Shown here: positions 46,258 to 54,857 of the stretch, one piece after another
Position numbering within the stretch: the stretch's first letter is position 1
Layout: every line of letters begins with the position of its first letter
Assembly: GCA_963738365.1 (NCBI GenBank)
Contig: CAVTWH010000007.1
Span: 248,001-312,000, forward strand
Length of the DNA: 64,000 nucleotides
Origin: CAVTWH01 sp963738365
GTDB lineage: Bacteria; Actinomycetota; Actinomycetes; Mycobacteriales; Micromonosporaceae
Direction: 5' to 3'
Notes under the pieces: model-generated
The model's database searches: none
Told to the model about the DNA's origin: nothing
The model's input: the letters and a program-made list of their open reading frames with translations, nothing else
Position numbers and translations under genes: made by a program

Positions 46258-46341
46258 CGCGTCCCCTTCCGCCACCCTCCAGTGTGCCCGACGGGCGCAC
46301 GCCTGCCCGGTGCTCCGGACGACACCGTCATACTGGCGAAC

Positions 46342-46782
46342 ATGACCGTCGAAAATGCCGGAGAGGGTACCGATGGTCCTGTCGACGTATTGGTGCACGT
46401 CGAGGCGAGCTGTGACCGGGCATGGCGTTCCTTCACGGACACAGACGAGCTGACGGCCTGGTATTGGCCGAGCCGTCTGCAGCCGTCCGTCGCGCTCGAG
46501 GTTCGGGTCGGCGGACACTATCGGATCAGCGCGGCCGCCCCGCCGATGGCCGTACACGGCAGGTACCTCGAACTCGAGTCACCTCGGCGCGCCGTCATGA
46601 CCTGGCAGTGGGACGGCGAAGACACCACCAGTACGGTCGCGCTCACCCTCGACCCGGCCGGGGCGGGCACCGACGTGCGGGTCGTCCATGACGGCCTGCC
46701 CGCCGGGGACAGGGCGTCCCACCTGCAGGGCTGGGCCGACTGCCTCGGCCGGCTCTCTGCGCACCTCGCCGCCGGACGCTGA
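46342..46782 (+). CDS. SRPBCC / AHSA1-like protein
   Basis: 146-residue helix-grip protein: VDVLVHVEASCDRAWRSFTD, WYWPSRLQ, VGGHYRI, ESPRRAVMTWQW and the C-terminal helix DGLPAGDRASHLQGWADCLGRL. It belongs to the AHSA1-type SRPBCC family, which binds hydrophobic ligands or activates an ATPase; its substrate is unknown. ATG 46342 lies 7 nt after CATACT (a weaker leaderless signature). Confidence 0.85.
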   Translation: MTVENAGEGTDGPVDVLVHVEASCDRAWRSFTDTDELTAWYWPSRLQPSVALEVRVGGHYRISAAAPPMAVHGRYLELESPRRAVMTWQWDGEDTTSTVALTLDPAGAGTDVRVVHDGLPAGDRASHLQGWADCLGRLSAHLAAGR

Positions 46783-46867
46783 CCCGTCGCCCGCGGGTGT
46801 CGGCGTCGCCATCCGCACGACTCGGACAAGAATCGGTTGATCAGGCTGTCTGGCTGCGTAAACGTGG

Positions 46868-46938
46868 AGCGGGCGACGGGAATCGAACCCGCACCATCAG
46901 TTTGGAAGACTGAGACTCTGCCATTGAGCTACGCCCGC
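46868..46938 (-). tRNA. tRNA-Gly (anticodon UCC)
   Basis: Minus-strand cloverleaf: acceptor GCGGGCG pairs with CGCCCGC; anticodon arm TCAGT-CTTCCAA-ACTGA with TCC at the anticodon; T-arm GGGTTCGATTCCC. CCA is encoded after the discriminator (46865-46867). Confidence 0.95.
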
Positions 46939-47080
46939 GCGCACCCGGCGCACCGGGGGCGGTCCCAGGATACAGTGCCCGCCGCGCGCCTCCCAGCGGG
47001 TAAGCAGCCGCGCGGCGTACCCGTGGCCGAAGCGGCCGGTGCACGGATATCCACGGTGACCGCATACACTTCTCTGGCCA

Positions 47081-47154
47081 CGGGGTGTGGCGCAGCTTGG
47101 TAGCGCACTCGCTTTGGGAGCGAGGGGCCGTGGGTTCAAATCCCGCCACCCCGA
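47081..47154 (+). tRNA. tRNA-Pro (anticodon UGG)
   Basis: Acceptor CGGGGTG pairs with CACCCCG; anticodon arm CTCGC-TTTGGGA-GCGAG with TGG; T-arm GTGGGTTCAAATCCCGCC. CCA is encoded at 47155-47157. A pair of tRNAs commonly precedes tig in actinobacteria. Confidence 0.95.
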
Positions 47155-47278
47155 CCAGCACAGCCGGTCCGCCGGGGCGCGAACTGGCCGCCCGCACGCA
47201 GACCGGGCGAAGCGCGCGCCTACACTCGACCGGGCACCGTTTCCGCCCATCAAGATCTTGACATCGAGGAGTACGCCC

Positions 47279-48637
47279 GTGAAGAGCACCGTCGAGACTC
47301 TGAGCCCGACCCGGGTGAAGCTGGCCATCGAGGTGCCGTTCGCCGAGCTCGAACCGAGCCTGCGCAAGGCGTACCGGGAGATCGGCTCGCAGGTCAACAT
47401 CCCCGGCTTCCGGGCCGGCAAGGTCCCGCCGGCCATCATCGACCAGCGGATCGGGCGTGGCGCGGTACTCAACGAGGCGGTGCAGGAGGCCATCCCGGGG
47501 CAGATCGTGGCGGCCATCCAGGAGCACGACGTGAAGACCCTCGGCCGGCCGTCGGTGGAGATCACCGAGTTCGCCGACGGGCAGCCGCTGAAGTTTACCG
47601 CCGAGCTGGACGTACGCCCGGAGATCACGCTCCCCGACCTGGCCACGCTGACCGTCGCGGTGGACGAGCTGCAGCTCGCCGACAGCGAGGTGGACACCCA
47701 GCTGGACGGGCTGCGCGAGCGCTTCGCCACGCTGAAGACGGTGGAGCGGGCCGCCAAGATCGGCGACTACGTGCAGATCGACCTGGCGGCCACCGTGGAC
47801 GGCGCCGAGGTCGAGGGCGGCAGCGCCACCAACATCTCCCACGAGGTGGGTAGCGACAAGCTGCTGGACGGCCTGGACGAGGCCGTCCAGGGCCTGGCCG
47901 CGGGTGCCTCCACCACGTTCGCCTCCGCCCTGGTCGGCGGCGAGTACGCCGGCCGCGAGGCCGAGGTGGCGGTGACCGTGCGCACCGTCAAGGAGAAGGA
48001 GCTGCCGGCCCTGGACGACGACTTCGCCCAGCTGGCCAGCGAGTTCGACACGCTGGAGGAGCTGCGCGGCGACCTGCGGACCCGGCTGGAGCGGGCCAAG
48101 CGGGTCGAGCAGCTCTACGCGGCCCGGGACAAGGCGCTGGAGGCGCTGGTCGAGGCCACCGAGGTGCCGGCCCCGGAGGGCGTGGTGCGCGAGGAGGTCG
48201 AGGGCCGCAAGGAGCAGATGGGCCAGCAGCTGGAACAGGTCGGCGCGTCGCTGGCCGAGTACCTGGAGTCCGAGGGCAAGTCCGAGGAGCAGATGGACGA
48301 GGAGCTGACCGAGGCCGCCACCCAGGGCGTCAAGGTGCAGCTCATCCTGGACACCATCGCCGAGCGCGAGCAGATCCAGGTCTCCGACGACGAGTACACC
48401 CACGAGGTCGTGCACCGGGCGCAGCGCGCCGGCGTACCCCCGCAGCAGTACTACGACCAGCTGGTCCGCAACGGCATGGCCGGCGTGGTCTACGGCGACG
48501 TGCGGCGCGGCAAGGCGCTGGCCTGGGTGCTGGAGGGGGTCAAGATCACCGATACGGCCGGTGCCGAGCTGAGCCTGGCCGACCTGCGCGGTCCGGCCGG
48601 CGAGGACGAGGACGAGCACGCCGGCCACAACCACTGA
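47279..48637 (+). CDS. tig: trigger factor
   Basis: Ribosome-associated chaperone and peptidyl-prolyl isomerase, 452 residues. The N-terminal ribosome-binding domain has the signature GFRAGKVPP (about 39-47); the FKBP-type domain (about 155-240) begins at GDYVQIDLAATVDG; the C-terminal helical arms follow; an acidic His-rich tail (EDEDEHAGHNH) closes the protein. GTG 47279 is preceded by GAGGAG. Downstream are clpP1-clpP2-clpX, the conserved order. Confidence 0.95.
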   Translation: MKSTVETLSPTRVKLAIEVPFAELEPSLRKAYREIGSQVNIPGFRAGKVPPAIIDQRIGRGAVLNEAVQEAIPGQIVAAIQEHDVKTLGRPSVEITEFADGQPLKFTAELDVRPEITLPDLATLTVAVDELQLADSEVDTQLDGLRERFATLKTVERAAKIGDYVQIDLAATVDGAEVEGGSATNISHEVGSDKLLDGLDEAVQGLAAGASTTFASALVGGEYAGREAEVAVTVRTVKEKELPALDDDFAQLASEFDTLEELRGDLRTRLERAKRVEQLYAARDKALEALVEATEVPAPEGVVREEVEGRKEQMGQQLEQVGASLAEYLESEGKSEEQMDEELTEAATQGVKVQLILDTIAEREQIQVSDDEYTHEVVHRAQRAGVPPQQYYDQLVRNGMAGVVYGDVRRGKALAWVLEGVKITDTAGAELSLADLRGPAGEDEDEHAGHNH

Positions 48638-48674
48638 CGTCGCCGCACGGCGCCGGGCACCCGCCGCGGCGCCC

Positions 48675-48690
48675 GTGCGCTTTGAGCGAA
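48675..48690. promoter_or_regulatory. candidate ClgR box upstream of clpP1
   Basis: GTGCGCTTTGAGCGAA matches the published ClgR motif (GTTCGC, 5 nt, GCG) with one mismatch, and its core CGCTttgAGCG is an inverted repeat. It lies 136 bp before the clpP1 start. ClgR is the known activator of clpP1P2 in actinomycetes. A bulged hairpin after tig (48646-48679) overlaps its left end. Confidence 0.5.
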
Positions 48691-48742
48691 AAGCTGTCGT
48701 CGCCGCAAGATCTCGTCGGTACCAGCGGCTAATGTCGGCAGT

Positions 48743-48801
48743 ACCGGCGACAGACACGCGAACCGGCGACAGGCACGCGAACCGGCGACACAGACACGCG
48801 A
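48743..48801. repeat. three 19-21-bp tandem repeats in the clpP1 leader
   Basis: Units ACCGGCGACAGACACGCGA (48743-48761), a one-base variant (48762-48780) and a 21-bp version (48781-48801) lie immediately before the clpP1 ribosome site and start. A TAATGT hexamer (48730-48735) precedes them. Confidence 0.9.
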
Positions 48802-48810
48802 AGGGCTGCC

Positions 48811-49434
48811 ATGACCGATCTCATTCTCCCGACCGCCCGCCGGGGCGACCCCGGTGGCGGCACGCTGGACGACAACGTCTACAGCCGCCTGCTCAAGGAG
48901 CGGATCATCTTCCTGGGCAGCGAGGTCACCGACGAGGTGGCCAACCGGATCTGCGCCCAGCTGCTGCTGCTCGCGGCCGAGGACGCCGAGCGCGACATCT
49001 GGCTGTACGTCAACTCGCCCGGCGGTTCGGTCTACAGCGGCATGGCGATCTACGACACCATGCAGTTGGTCTCCAACGACGTCGCCACGGTGGCGATGGG
49101 CATGGCCGCCTCGATGGGCCAGCTGCTGCTGTGTGCCGGCGCCAAGGGCAAGCGGTACGCCCTGCCGCACGCGCGGATCATGATGCACCAGCCGTCCGGC
49201 GGCATCGGTGGTACCGCCTCCGACATCGCCATCCAGGCCGAGCAGATGCTCTACACCAAGCGCATGTTCCAGGAGCGGGTGGCCTTCCACACCGGCCAGG
49301 AGCAGTCCCAGATCGAGGCCGACTCGGACCGGGACCGCTGGTTCACCGCCGAGGAGGCCCGTGACTACGGCTTCATCGACCGCGTGATCACCTCGGCCAG
49401 CCAGGCTCCGGCCGGCGTCGGTACCCTGCAGTAA
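48811..49434 (+). CDS. clpP1: ATP-dependent Clp protease proteolytic subunit 1
   Basis: Serine protease subunit of the ClpP1P2 tetradecamer, 207 residues. Motifs: LLKERIIFLGSEV, LYVNSPGGSV (oxyanion), catalytic Ser in GMAASMGQLLL, His in RIMMHQPSGG and Asp in DSDRDRWF. In mycobacteria both subunits are essential and only the mixed ring is active. Separated from clpP2 by 17 bp with its own ribosome site; ClpX follows. Confidence 0.95.
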   Translation: MTDLILPTARRGDPGGGTLDDNVYSRLLKERIIFLGSEVTDEVANRICAQLLLLAAEDAERDIWLYVNSPGGSVYSGMAIYDTMQLVSNDVATVAMGMAASMGQLLLCAGAKGKRYALPHARIMMHQPSGGIGGTASDIAIQAEQMLYTKRMFQERVAFHTGQEQSQIEADSDRDRWFTAEEARDYGFIDRVITSASQAPAGVGTLQ

Positions 49435-49451
49435 CCAGGAGGACAGCAACC

Positions 49452-50075
49452 ATGGATGTCTACAACCGCTACGTCCTCCCGTCGTTCGTTGAGCGCACGT
49501 CGTACGGGATCAAGGAGTCCAACCCGTACAACAAGCTCTTCGAGGAGCGGATCATCTTCCTCGGCGTGCAGATCGACGACGCCTCGGCGAACGACGTGAT
49601 GGCCCAGCTGCTGACGCTGGAGTCCACCGACCCGGACCGGGACATCATCATGTACATCAACTCGCCGGGCGGGTCGTTCACCGCGATGACCGCGATCTAC
49701 GACACCATGCAGTTCGTCCGGCCGGACATCCAGACGGTCTGCCTGGGCCAGGCGGCCAGCGCCGCGGCGGTGCTGCTGGCCGCCGGTACGCCGGGCAAGC
49801 GGCTGGCGCTGACCAACTCGCGCATCCTGATCCACCAGCCGGCCACCGAGGGCGGCTACGCGCAGGGCTCGGACATCGAGATCCAGGCGCGGGAGATCCT
49901 CCGGATGCGTACCCAGCTGGAGGACATGATCGCCCGGCACACCAACCAGCCGATCGAGACGATCCGCCGCGACATCGAACGCGACAAGTTTCTCACCGCG
50001 TCCGACGCCAAGGAGTACGGCATCGTCGACCAGGTCCTCTCCAGCCGCAAGAAGACCCTGGTAGGGACGAAGTAG
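49452..50075 (+). CDS. clpP2: ATP-dependent Clp protease proteolytic subunit 2
   Basis: 207-residue partner of ClpP1: LFEERIIFLGVQI, MYINSPGGSF, catalytic Ser in LGQAASAAAVLLAAG, His in RILIHQPATEGG and Asp in IERDKFLTASDAK. The N-terminal propeptide segment (VLPSFVERTSYG) is the usual processing region. ATG 49452 follows AGGAGGACAG. A strong hairpin terminator follows, so clpX has its own promoter. Confidence 0.95.
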   Translation: MDVYNRYVLPSFVERTSYGIKESNPYNKLFEERIIFLGVQIDDASANDVMAQLLTLESTDPDRDIIMYINSPGGSFTAMTAIYDTMQFVRPDIQTVCLGQAASAAAVLLAAGTPGKRLALTNSRILIHQPATEGGYAQGSDIEIQAREILRMRTQLEDMIARHTNQPIETIRRDIERDKFLTASDAKEYGIVDQVLSSRKKTLVGTK

Positions 50076-50089
50076 CTCAGCGCACGGTG

Positions 50090-50119
50090 ACGACCGGGGG
50101 CGTCGGAGCCCCCGGTCGT
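50090..50119 (+). terminator. hairpin terminator after clpP2
   Basis: Perfect 12-bp arms ACGACCGGGGGC and GCCCCCGGTCGT with a 6-nt loop, 14 bp after the clpP2 stop. Confidence 0.88.
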
Positions 50120-50246
50120 TGCCTGATTGATAGACACACCAGAAACTGGATCGACACATCCGGCCGGTAACCGGGTAACGTCGAGGCAGGCAGCGCGTGC
50201 GGGACCTCACCCCACGCTCGACCCGTCAAACGCAGGGAGAACGTAG

Positions 50247-51536
50247 GTGGCACGGATCGGCGACGGCGGCGACCTACTGAAGTGTTCCTTCTGTGGCAAG
50301 TCACAGAAGCAGGTGAAAAAGCTCATCGCAGGGCCAGGCGTCTACATCTGCGACGAGTGCATCGATCTCTGCAACGAGATCATCGAGGAAGAGCTCGCCG
50401 AGACGCAGGACGTCAAGTGGGAAGAGCTGCCCAAGCCGATCGACATCTGCGAGTTCCTTGACCAGTATGTGGTGGGTCAGGAGCAGGCGAAGAAGGCCCT
50501 CGCGGTAGCCGTCTACAACCACTACAAGCGGATCCAGGCCGACGCCGCCGGCAACTCCGGCAGCGAAGGCGTGGAGCTGGCGAAGTCCAACATCCTGCTG
50601 ATCGGCCCGACCGGGTGCGGCAAGACCCACCTGGCCCAGACCCTGGCCCGGATGCTCAACGTCCCGTTCGCGATCGCCGACGCCACCGCCCTCACCGAGG
50701 CCGGGTACGTCGGAGAGGACGTCGAGAACATCCTGCTCAAGCTCATCCAGGCGGCCGACTACGACGTCAAGCGCGCCGAGACCGGCATCATCTACATCGA
50801 CGAGGTCGACAAGATCGCCCGCAAGTCGGAGAACCCGTCGATCACCCGCGACGTCTCCGGCGAAGGCGTCCAGCAGGCGCTGCTGAAGATCCTCGAAGGT
50901 ACCGTCGCGAACGTCCCGCCGCAGGGCGGCCGCAAGCACCCGCACCAGGAGTTCATCCAGATCGACACCACCAACGTGCTGTTCATCTGCGGTGGTGCGT
51001 TCGCCGGCCTGGACCGGATCATCGAGTCCCGGGTCGGCAAGGGCGGCCTCGGCTTCGGCGCCGACATCAGGTCGATCTCCGAGCGCTCGACCGACGACAT
51101 CTTCGCCCAGGTGATGCCGGAGGACATGCTCAAGTTCGGGCTGATCCCGGAGTTCATCGGCCGGCTGCCGGTGATCACCAACGTGCGCAGCCTGGACCGG
51201 GAAGCCCTCGTGAAGATCCTCAGCGAGCCGCGCAACGCCCTGGTCAAGCAGTACCAGCGCCTCTTCGAGCTGGACGGTGTCGAGCTCGAATTCGACGCCG
51301 ACGCCCTGGAAGCCATCGCCGACCAGGCCAACCTTCGTGGCACCGGCGCCCGCGGGCTCCGGGCGATCATGGAGGAAGTCCTGCTCTCCGTGATGTACGA
51401 GGTGCCGAGCAACCCCAACGCCGCCCGGGTGCTGATCACCCGCGAGGCGGTCCTGGAGAACGTGTACCCGACGATCGTGCCGCGGGAGTTTGTGGGGCGG
51501 CGGCGGGCGCGGGATCGGGAAGAGAAGTCCGCTTAG
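50247..51536 (+). CDS. clpX: ATP-dependent Clp protease ATP-binding subunit ClpX
   Basis: AAA+ unfoldase feeding ClpP1P2, 429 residues. The N-terminal zinc-binding domain has CSFCGK and CDECIDLC; Walker A is GPTGCGKT, Walker B IIYIDEVDKI; the IGF-type loop and sensor motifs follow (FIGRLPV, RGLRAIME). GTG 50247 follows AGGGAGA. Monocistronic between two hairpins. Confidence 0.95.
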   Translation: MARIGDGGDLLKCSFCGKSQKQVKKLIAGPGVYICDECIDLCNEIIEEELAETQDVKWEELPKPIDICEFLDQYVVGQEQAKKALAVAVYNHYKRIQADAAGNSGSEGVELAKSNILLIGPTGCGKTHLAQTLARMLNVPFAIADATALTEAGYVGEDVENILLKLIQAADYDVKRAETGIIYIDEVDKIARKSENPSITRDVSGEGVQQALLKILEGTVANVPPQGGRKHPHQEFIQIDTTNVLFICGGAFAGLDRIIESRVGKGGLGFGADIRSISERSTDDIFAQVMPEDMLKFGLIPEFIGRLPVITNVRSLDREALVKILSEPRNALVKQYQRLFELDGVELEFDADALEAIADQANLRGTGARGLRAIMEEVLLSVMYEVPSNPNAARVLITREAVLENVYPTIVPREFVGRRRARDREEKSA

Positions 51537-51847
51537 TTTTTTGCCCCCTTGTAGGGCGCGGTGGGGCCGGGGTGACCACTCCGGGCGGTCAGGCTTGATC
51601 CCTCCGTGGTCACCCCGGCCCCACCGCGCCTGCCGGTTGCGGTCGCGGGCTCTCACTGTGGCGAGCATTGGGGGTACTCGGCAGCGTCGGGTACCCGGCT
51701 GAGTGGCGGTGGGTTACGGCGTGTCTCGCTGTCTCGCTGTCTCGGAGGGCGGGGGCTTGGGGCTGGGGACATTGGGTGGGCGGGTGCGGGTGAGGTCTGG
51801 GCATGCAAGCCGTTGACCGGGGGTAGCGCGGCCCGTGGGGCCGGGGG
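51537..51847. other. intergenic region between clpX and the XRE regulator gene
   Basis: Apart from the long hairpin, I see no gene. A short triple repeat of TGTCTCGC near 51721-51744 is the only other pattern. Confidence 0.6.
51555..51630. terminator. very long hairpin terminator after clpX
   Basis: Perfect 25-bp arms at 51555-51579 and 51606-51630 with a 26-nt loop: the longest perfect stem in this window. Confidence 0.88.
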
Positions 51848-52450
51848 TCAGGTGGGGGTGCCGGGGAGGGCTACGACGCCCATGGCTAGGGCTACGGTTT
51901 CGCCGTCGTTGCGGCAGGTGTAGTCGCGGTCGGCGACGAAGTCGAGGGTTTCGCCGGCGCTGACCGGGTGTTCGTCGTCGCCGCGGGTGATTGTCACGGC
52001 GCCCACCAGGATGTGCAGGAGTGCGCGGGCGCCCGGCGGGTTCGCGGTGGCGGCGTAGCAGTCCTGGGGTTGCAGTTGCAGTTCCCAGAGCTCAACCAGG
52101 GACGGATCGGTGACGCCGGCGAGCAGGCGGGCGAAACCGCCGTACCCGCTGCGCCACAGCATCGGCGGCGCAGCGGCCGGGATCAGCCGTACCTGTCGGG
52201 ACGCGGCCGGCTCCAACAGGCGGCCGACCTCGATCCCGAAGGCCTCGGCCAGCCGGGAGAGGGTACCGACGCTCGGATTGGTGCGCGCCCCCTCGATCTG
52301 TACCACCATGCCCTTGCTGACTCCGGAGCGCCCGGAGAGCTCGTCCAGGGACCAGCCGCGCGACTGCCGGAGCGCCCGGACGTGCTGTGCGACGGCGGTG
52401 ACCGCTTCGGTTCCACGATCACCCCGCTGACGCGGGTACGTGTCGACCAT
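51848..52450 (-). CDS. XRE-cupin transcriptional regulator
   Basis: 200 residues: an XRE helix-turn-helix (RALRQSRGWSLDELSGRSGV, MVVQIEGARTNPSVGTLSRLA) and a C-terminal cupin ligand domain (about 105-195, LHILVGAVTITRGDDEHPVSAGETLDF without a break longer than the family expects). Divergent from the EamA transporter with only 14 bp between start codons, so it very likely represses both. ATG 52450 has GGGAG 8 nt upstream. Confidence 0.88.
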   Translation of the reverse strand: MVDTYPRQRGDRGTEAVTAVAQHVRALRQSRGWSLDELSGRSGVSKGMVVQIEGARTNPSVGTLSRLAEAFGIEVGRLLEPAASRQVRLIPAAAPPMLWRSGYGGFARLLAGVTDPSLVELWELQLQPQDCYAATANPPGARALLHILVGAVTITRGDDEHPVSAGETLDFVADRDYTCRNDGETVALAMGVVALPGTPT

Positions 52451-52464
52451 GCTAAAAACTCCCG

Positions 52465-53298
52465 ATGCTGGTGCTGCCCGCGGTTCTGGCCAGTGCGAGC
52501 GCCCTGGTATGGGGTACCGGCGACTTCTGTGGCGGCAAGGCTTCGCAGCGGTCCAACGCTTTGGCAGTGACGGTACTGTCCCAGGTTGCCGGACTTCCGG
52601 TTCTCGCCGGGTGTGTCGCGATATTCGGCGGGACGCCGAGCGCCCACGGCGCGTTCTGGGGAGCGCTCGCCGGCTTCGCCGGCTTCATCGGCATCGTGCT
52701 GCTGTACCGGGGGCTCTCCCGGGGCGCGATGGCGGTGTTCGCCCCGGTGACCGCGGTGACCGGAGCGCTTGTACCGATGATTGTCGGATTGGCGACACAG
52801 GATCCACCGAGCGTGACAGCCATGGCCGGCGCCGTGCTCGCGATTGTCGCCGTCGGTCTGGTGAGCCTGGTGCGTGGGCGGGTGGCCATGTCACCCGGCC
52901 TGCTCGCGCTGGCCCTGGCCTCCGGGACCTGCTTCGGCCTGTTCTTCGTGCTGCTCGCCCAGGTCGGTGACGGCGACGGCGCGTGGCCGCTGGCGTTCGT
53001 CCGGGCCGCATCGATCGGCGGCGGCGTGGTCACGCTGCTGGTCACCCGCACGTCGCCCCGGCTGGCCCGGCCGTCCTACCGGTGGGCGGTCACCGCGGGA
53101 ACGTTCGACATCGGGGCCAATGCCCTCTACCTGGGCGCGGCCAACCTGGGCCAGCTGGCGGTGGTCGGGCCGATCTCGGCGCTCTACCCGGTCAGTACGG
53201 TGCTGCTCGCGCTCCTGGTCGACAGGGAGCGGATGCGCCCGGCCCAGTACGCCGGCCTCGCCCTGGCCGCAGCTGCGCTTGTCCTCGTTGCCACTTAG
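52465..53298 (+). CDS. EamA-family transporter (DMT superfamily)
   Basis: 277-residue, ten-helix drug/metabolite transporter made of two EamA repeats; WGTGDFCGGKAS and FAPVTAVTGALVPMIVGL lie in the first repeat, ALYPVSTVLLALLVDRERM in the second. Probably an exporter regulated by the adjacent XRE-cupin protein. ATG 52465 lies in a 14-bp intergenic gap with TAAAAA 6 nt upstream and no Shine-Dalgarno. Its TAG stop forms part of the next gene's -10 hexamer. Confidence 0.9.
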   Translation: MLVLPAVLASASALVWGTGDFCGGKASQRSNALAVTVLSQVAGLPVLAGCVAIFGGTPSAHGAFWGALAGFAGFIGIVLLYRGLSRGAMAVFAPVTAVTGALVPMIVGLATQDPPSVTAMAGAVLAIVAVGLVSLVRGRVAMSPGLLALALASGTCFGLFFVLLAQVGDGDGAWPLAFVRAASIGGGVVTLLVTRTSPRLARPSYRWAVTAGTFDIGANALYLGAANLGQLAVVGPISALYPVSTVLLALLVDRERMRPAQYAGLALAAAALVLVAT

Positions 53299-53307
53299 AC
53301 TGACGGG

Positions 53308-54105
53308 GTGCGCGTGGCCGTCTGCCAACTCAATTCGCGGGACGATCGCGAGATCAACAGTGAGGTCGCCCGGACGCTGCTGAGCCAGGCGGCGGCGGGC
53401 GGCGCCGACCTGGCGCTGCTGCCCGAGTACACCGACTACCTCGGCCCCGCCCAGGGAGCTCCGGCCGCCGGACCGGTCGACAGCGAGTACCCCCTGGCGT
53501 TCTCCGACGCGGCCCGGGAGCTGGGCATGTGGGTGCACCTGGGGTCGTTCCACGAGGCCGGGCCGGCGGGCCGGACGTTCAACACGTCGCTGCTGTTCGA
53601 CCGGACCGGGCAGCTCGCCGCCAGCTATCGCAAGATCCACCTGTACGACGTGGAGATCCCCGGGCGGGTGTCGTTCCACGAGTCGGCCAACATCGAACCG
53701 GGCGCCGAACCGGTGGTGGCCGACGTCGACGGCGTACCGGTCGGCCTGTCCATCTGCTACGACCTGCGCTTTCCGGAGCTCTACCGCGCCCTGGCCGACC
53801 GCGGCGCCAGGATCCTGGTGGTGCCCGCGGCGTTCATGCTGTACACCGGGCGCGACCACTGGGAAGTGCTGCTGCGCGCCCGGGCCATCGAGAACCAGTG
53901 CTATGTGCTGGCCGCCGGCCAGATCGGCGACCACGACCCGGGCCGTAGCTGTTTCGGCCGCAGCATGGTGATCGACCCCTGGGGTACCGTCGTCGCGCAG
54001 GCCCCCGACACCGTCGGCGTCACCTTCGCCGACCTGGACCTGGAGCGCCTGGAGACGATCCGGCGCGAGCTGCCCAGCCTGGCCAACCGCCGGCTGCCCC
54101 GCTGA
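53308..54105 (+). CDS. carbon-nitrogen hydrolase (nitrilase superfamily)
   Basis: 265-residue amidase/nitrilase-fold enzyme with the complete Glu40 (LLPEY), Lys108 (YRKIHLY), Cys149 (SICYDLRFPELYR) triad. Closest in pattern to the deaminated-glutathione amidase/omega-amidase-like group; substrate unknown. GTG 53308 lies 6 nt after TAGACT, which overlaps the EamA stop codon, so it may be transcribed separately as a leaderless mRNA. Confidence 0.92.
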   Translation: MRVAVCQLNSRDDREINSEVARTLLSQAAAGGADLALLPEYTDYLGPAQGAPAAGPVDSEYPLAFSDAARELGMWVHLGSFHEAGPAGRTFNTSLLFDRTGQLAASYRKIHLYDVEIPGRVSFHESANIEPGAEPVVADVDGVPVGLSICYDLRFPELYRALADRGARILVVPAAFMLYTGRDHWEVLLRARAIENQCYVLAAGQIGDHDPGRSCFGRSMVIDPWGTVVAQAPDTVGVTFADLDLERLETIRRELPSLANRRLPR

Positions 54106-54132
54106 CGCCCGGTACCCGCAGCTCGCGGTCGG

Positions 54133-54330
54133 CTATCGGGACGCGAGCAGGAACCCCACCGCCAGGACGCCGACGATGGCCAGTCCACACACGAGCACCG
54201 CGCGGTTCATCCGGGACGGCCCCCGACGCGCCAGCGTCCGAGCGGCCACCACCGTGACGGCGAGCACACACACGCCGATGGTCGCCTGCCATGCCGGTGC
54301 GACCAGCCCGGCCAGCCCTTCAGAGCCCAC
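54133..54330 (-). CDS. small two-helix membrane protein
   Basis: 65 residues: two hydrophobic helices (about 10-32, WQATIGVCVLAVTVVAARTL, and 42-65, AVLVCGLAIVGVLAVGFLLA) around a basic loop RRGPSRMNR. GTG 54330 has GGGGGC just upstream. Not recognised. The same frame continues open far upstream, but that stretch is rRNA leader and cannot be coding. Confidence 0.6.
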   Translation of the reverse strand: MGSEGLAGLVAPAWQATIGVCVLAVTVVAARTLARRGPSRMNRAVLVCGLAIVGVLAVGFLLASR

Positions 54331-54377
54331 GCCCCCATTCAACCGGGTCCGCGTGTGCGGCGCATCGGCAGCCTCGC

Positions 54378-54460
54378 GGCCAATGTGACCGGAGGGTCCG
54401 GGCCAATGCGACGGTAGCGTCGCGGCCAATGTGACGTCGGTCAACGGGGGCCAATTTGAC
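54378..54460. repeat. four-copy GGCCAATnTGAC array
   Basis: Four near-identical 12-bp motifs GGCCAATGTGAC, GGCCAATGCGAC, GGCCAATGTGAC and GGCCAATTTGAC at 54378, 54401, 54424 and 54449, with spacings 23, 23 and 25 bp, all in the same orientation. The last supplies the TTGACG of a possible promoter. No open reading frame spans them. Confidence 0.85.
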
Positions 54461-54485
54461 GTTGGGGCCACCGGCCGCGTAACTT
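54456..54485 (+). promoter_or_regulatory. possible rrn promoter P1
   Basis: TTGACG (54456-54461) and TAACTT (54480-54485) with an 18-bp spacer. Its -35 overlaps the fourth copy of the repeat array. Confidence 0.45.
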
Positions 54486-54594
54486 TTGCTCTGCCAGCGG
54501 GAGCCGGACGGGTCAGTAAGACCGGGCCGGGGCCCGCACACCGATCAGGAAACTGGCGGTGCTGGGCGGTGCGGATCATCCGGCAGGGCCGGAT

Positions 54595-54623
54595 TTGAGT
54601 CCGCGAGGCCGACCGGGTAAAGT
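54595..54623 (+). promoter_or_regulatory. likely rrn promoter P2
   Basis: TTGAGT (54595-54600) and TAAAGT (54618-54623) with a 17-bp spacer. Confidence 0.6.
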
Positions 54624-54770
54624 GGTTGAGCCGGCAGGGAGCCGGGCGGGTCACCGCGAAGCGGAGGACCGGCCGGTCTTGCTGGAACCCTCCGAACTTA
54701 CGATCAGCCGTCAGGCTGCGCGTGAGCTTGGCTGGGGCCGGGCACTTCGGGCCAAGTTGGTACGAACAGC

Positions 54771-54799
54771 TTGACAGGGAGCAAACAGCCCGGTAAGGT
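54771..54799 (+). promoter_or_regulatory. main rrn promoter P3
   Basis: Consensus TTGACA (54771-54776), 17-bp spacer, TAAGGT (54794-54799); transcription start near 54806. Nearest to the 16S gene. Confidence 0.85.
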
Positions 54800-54857
54800 T
54801 GAACGAGTGCCCCGCGGCGGGACTGCTCTTGTGGGTGGTTTTGTTGGTGGTGTGTGT

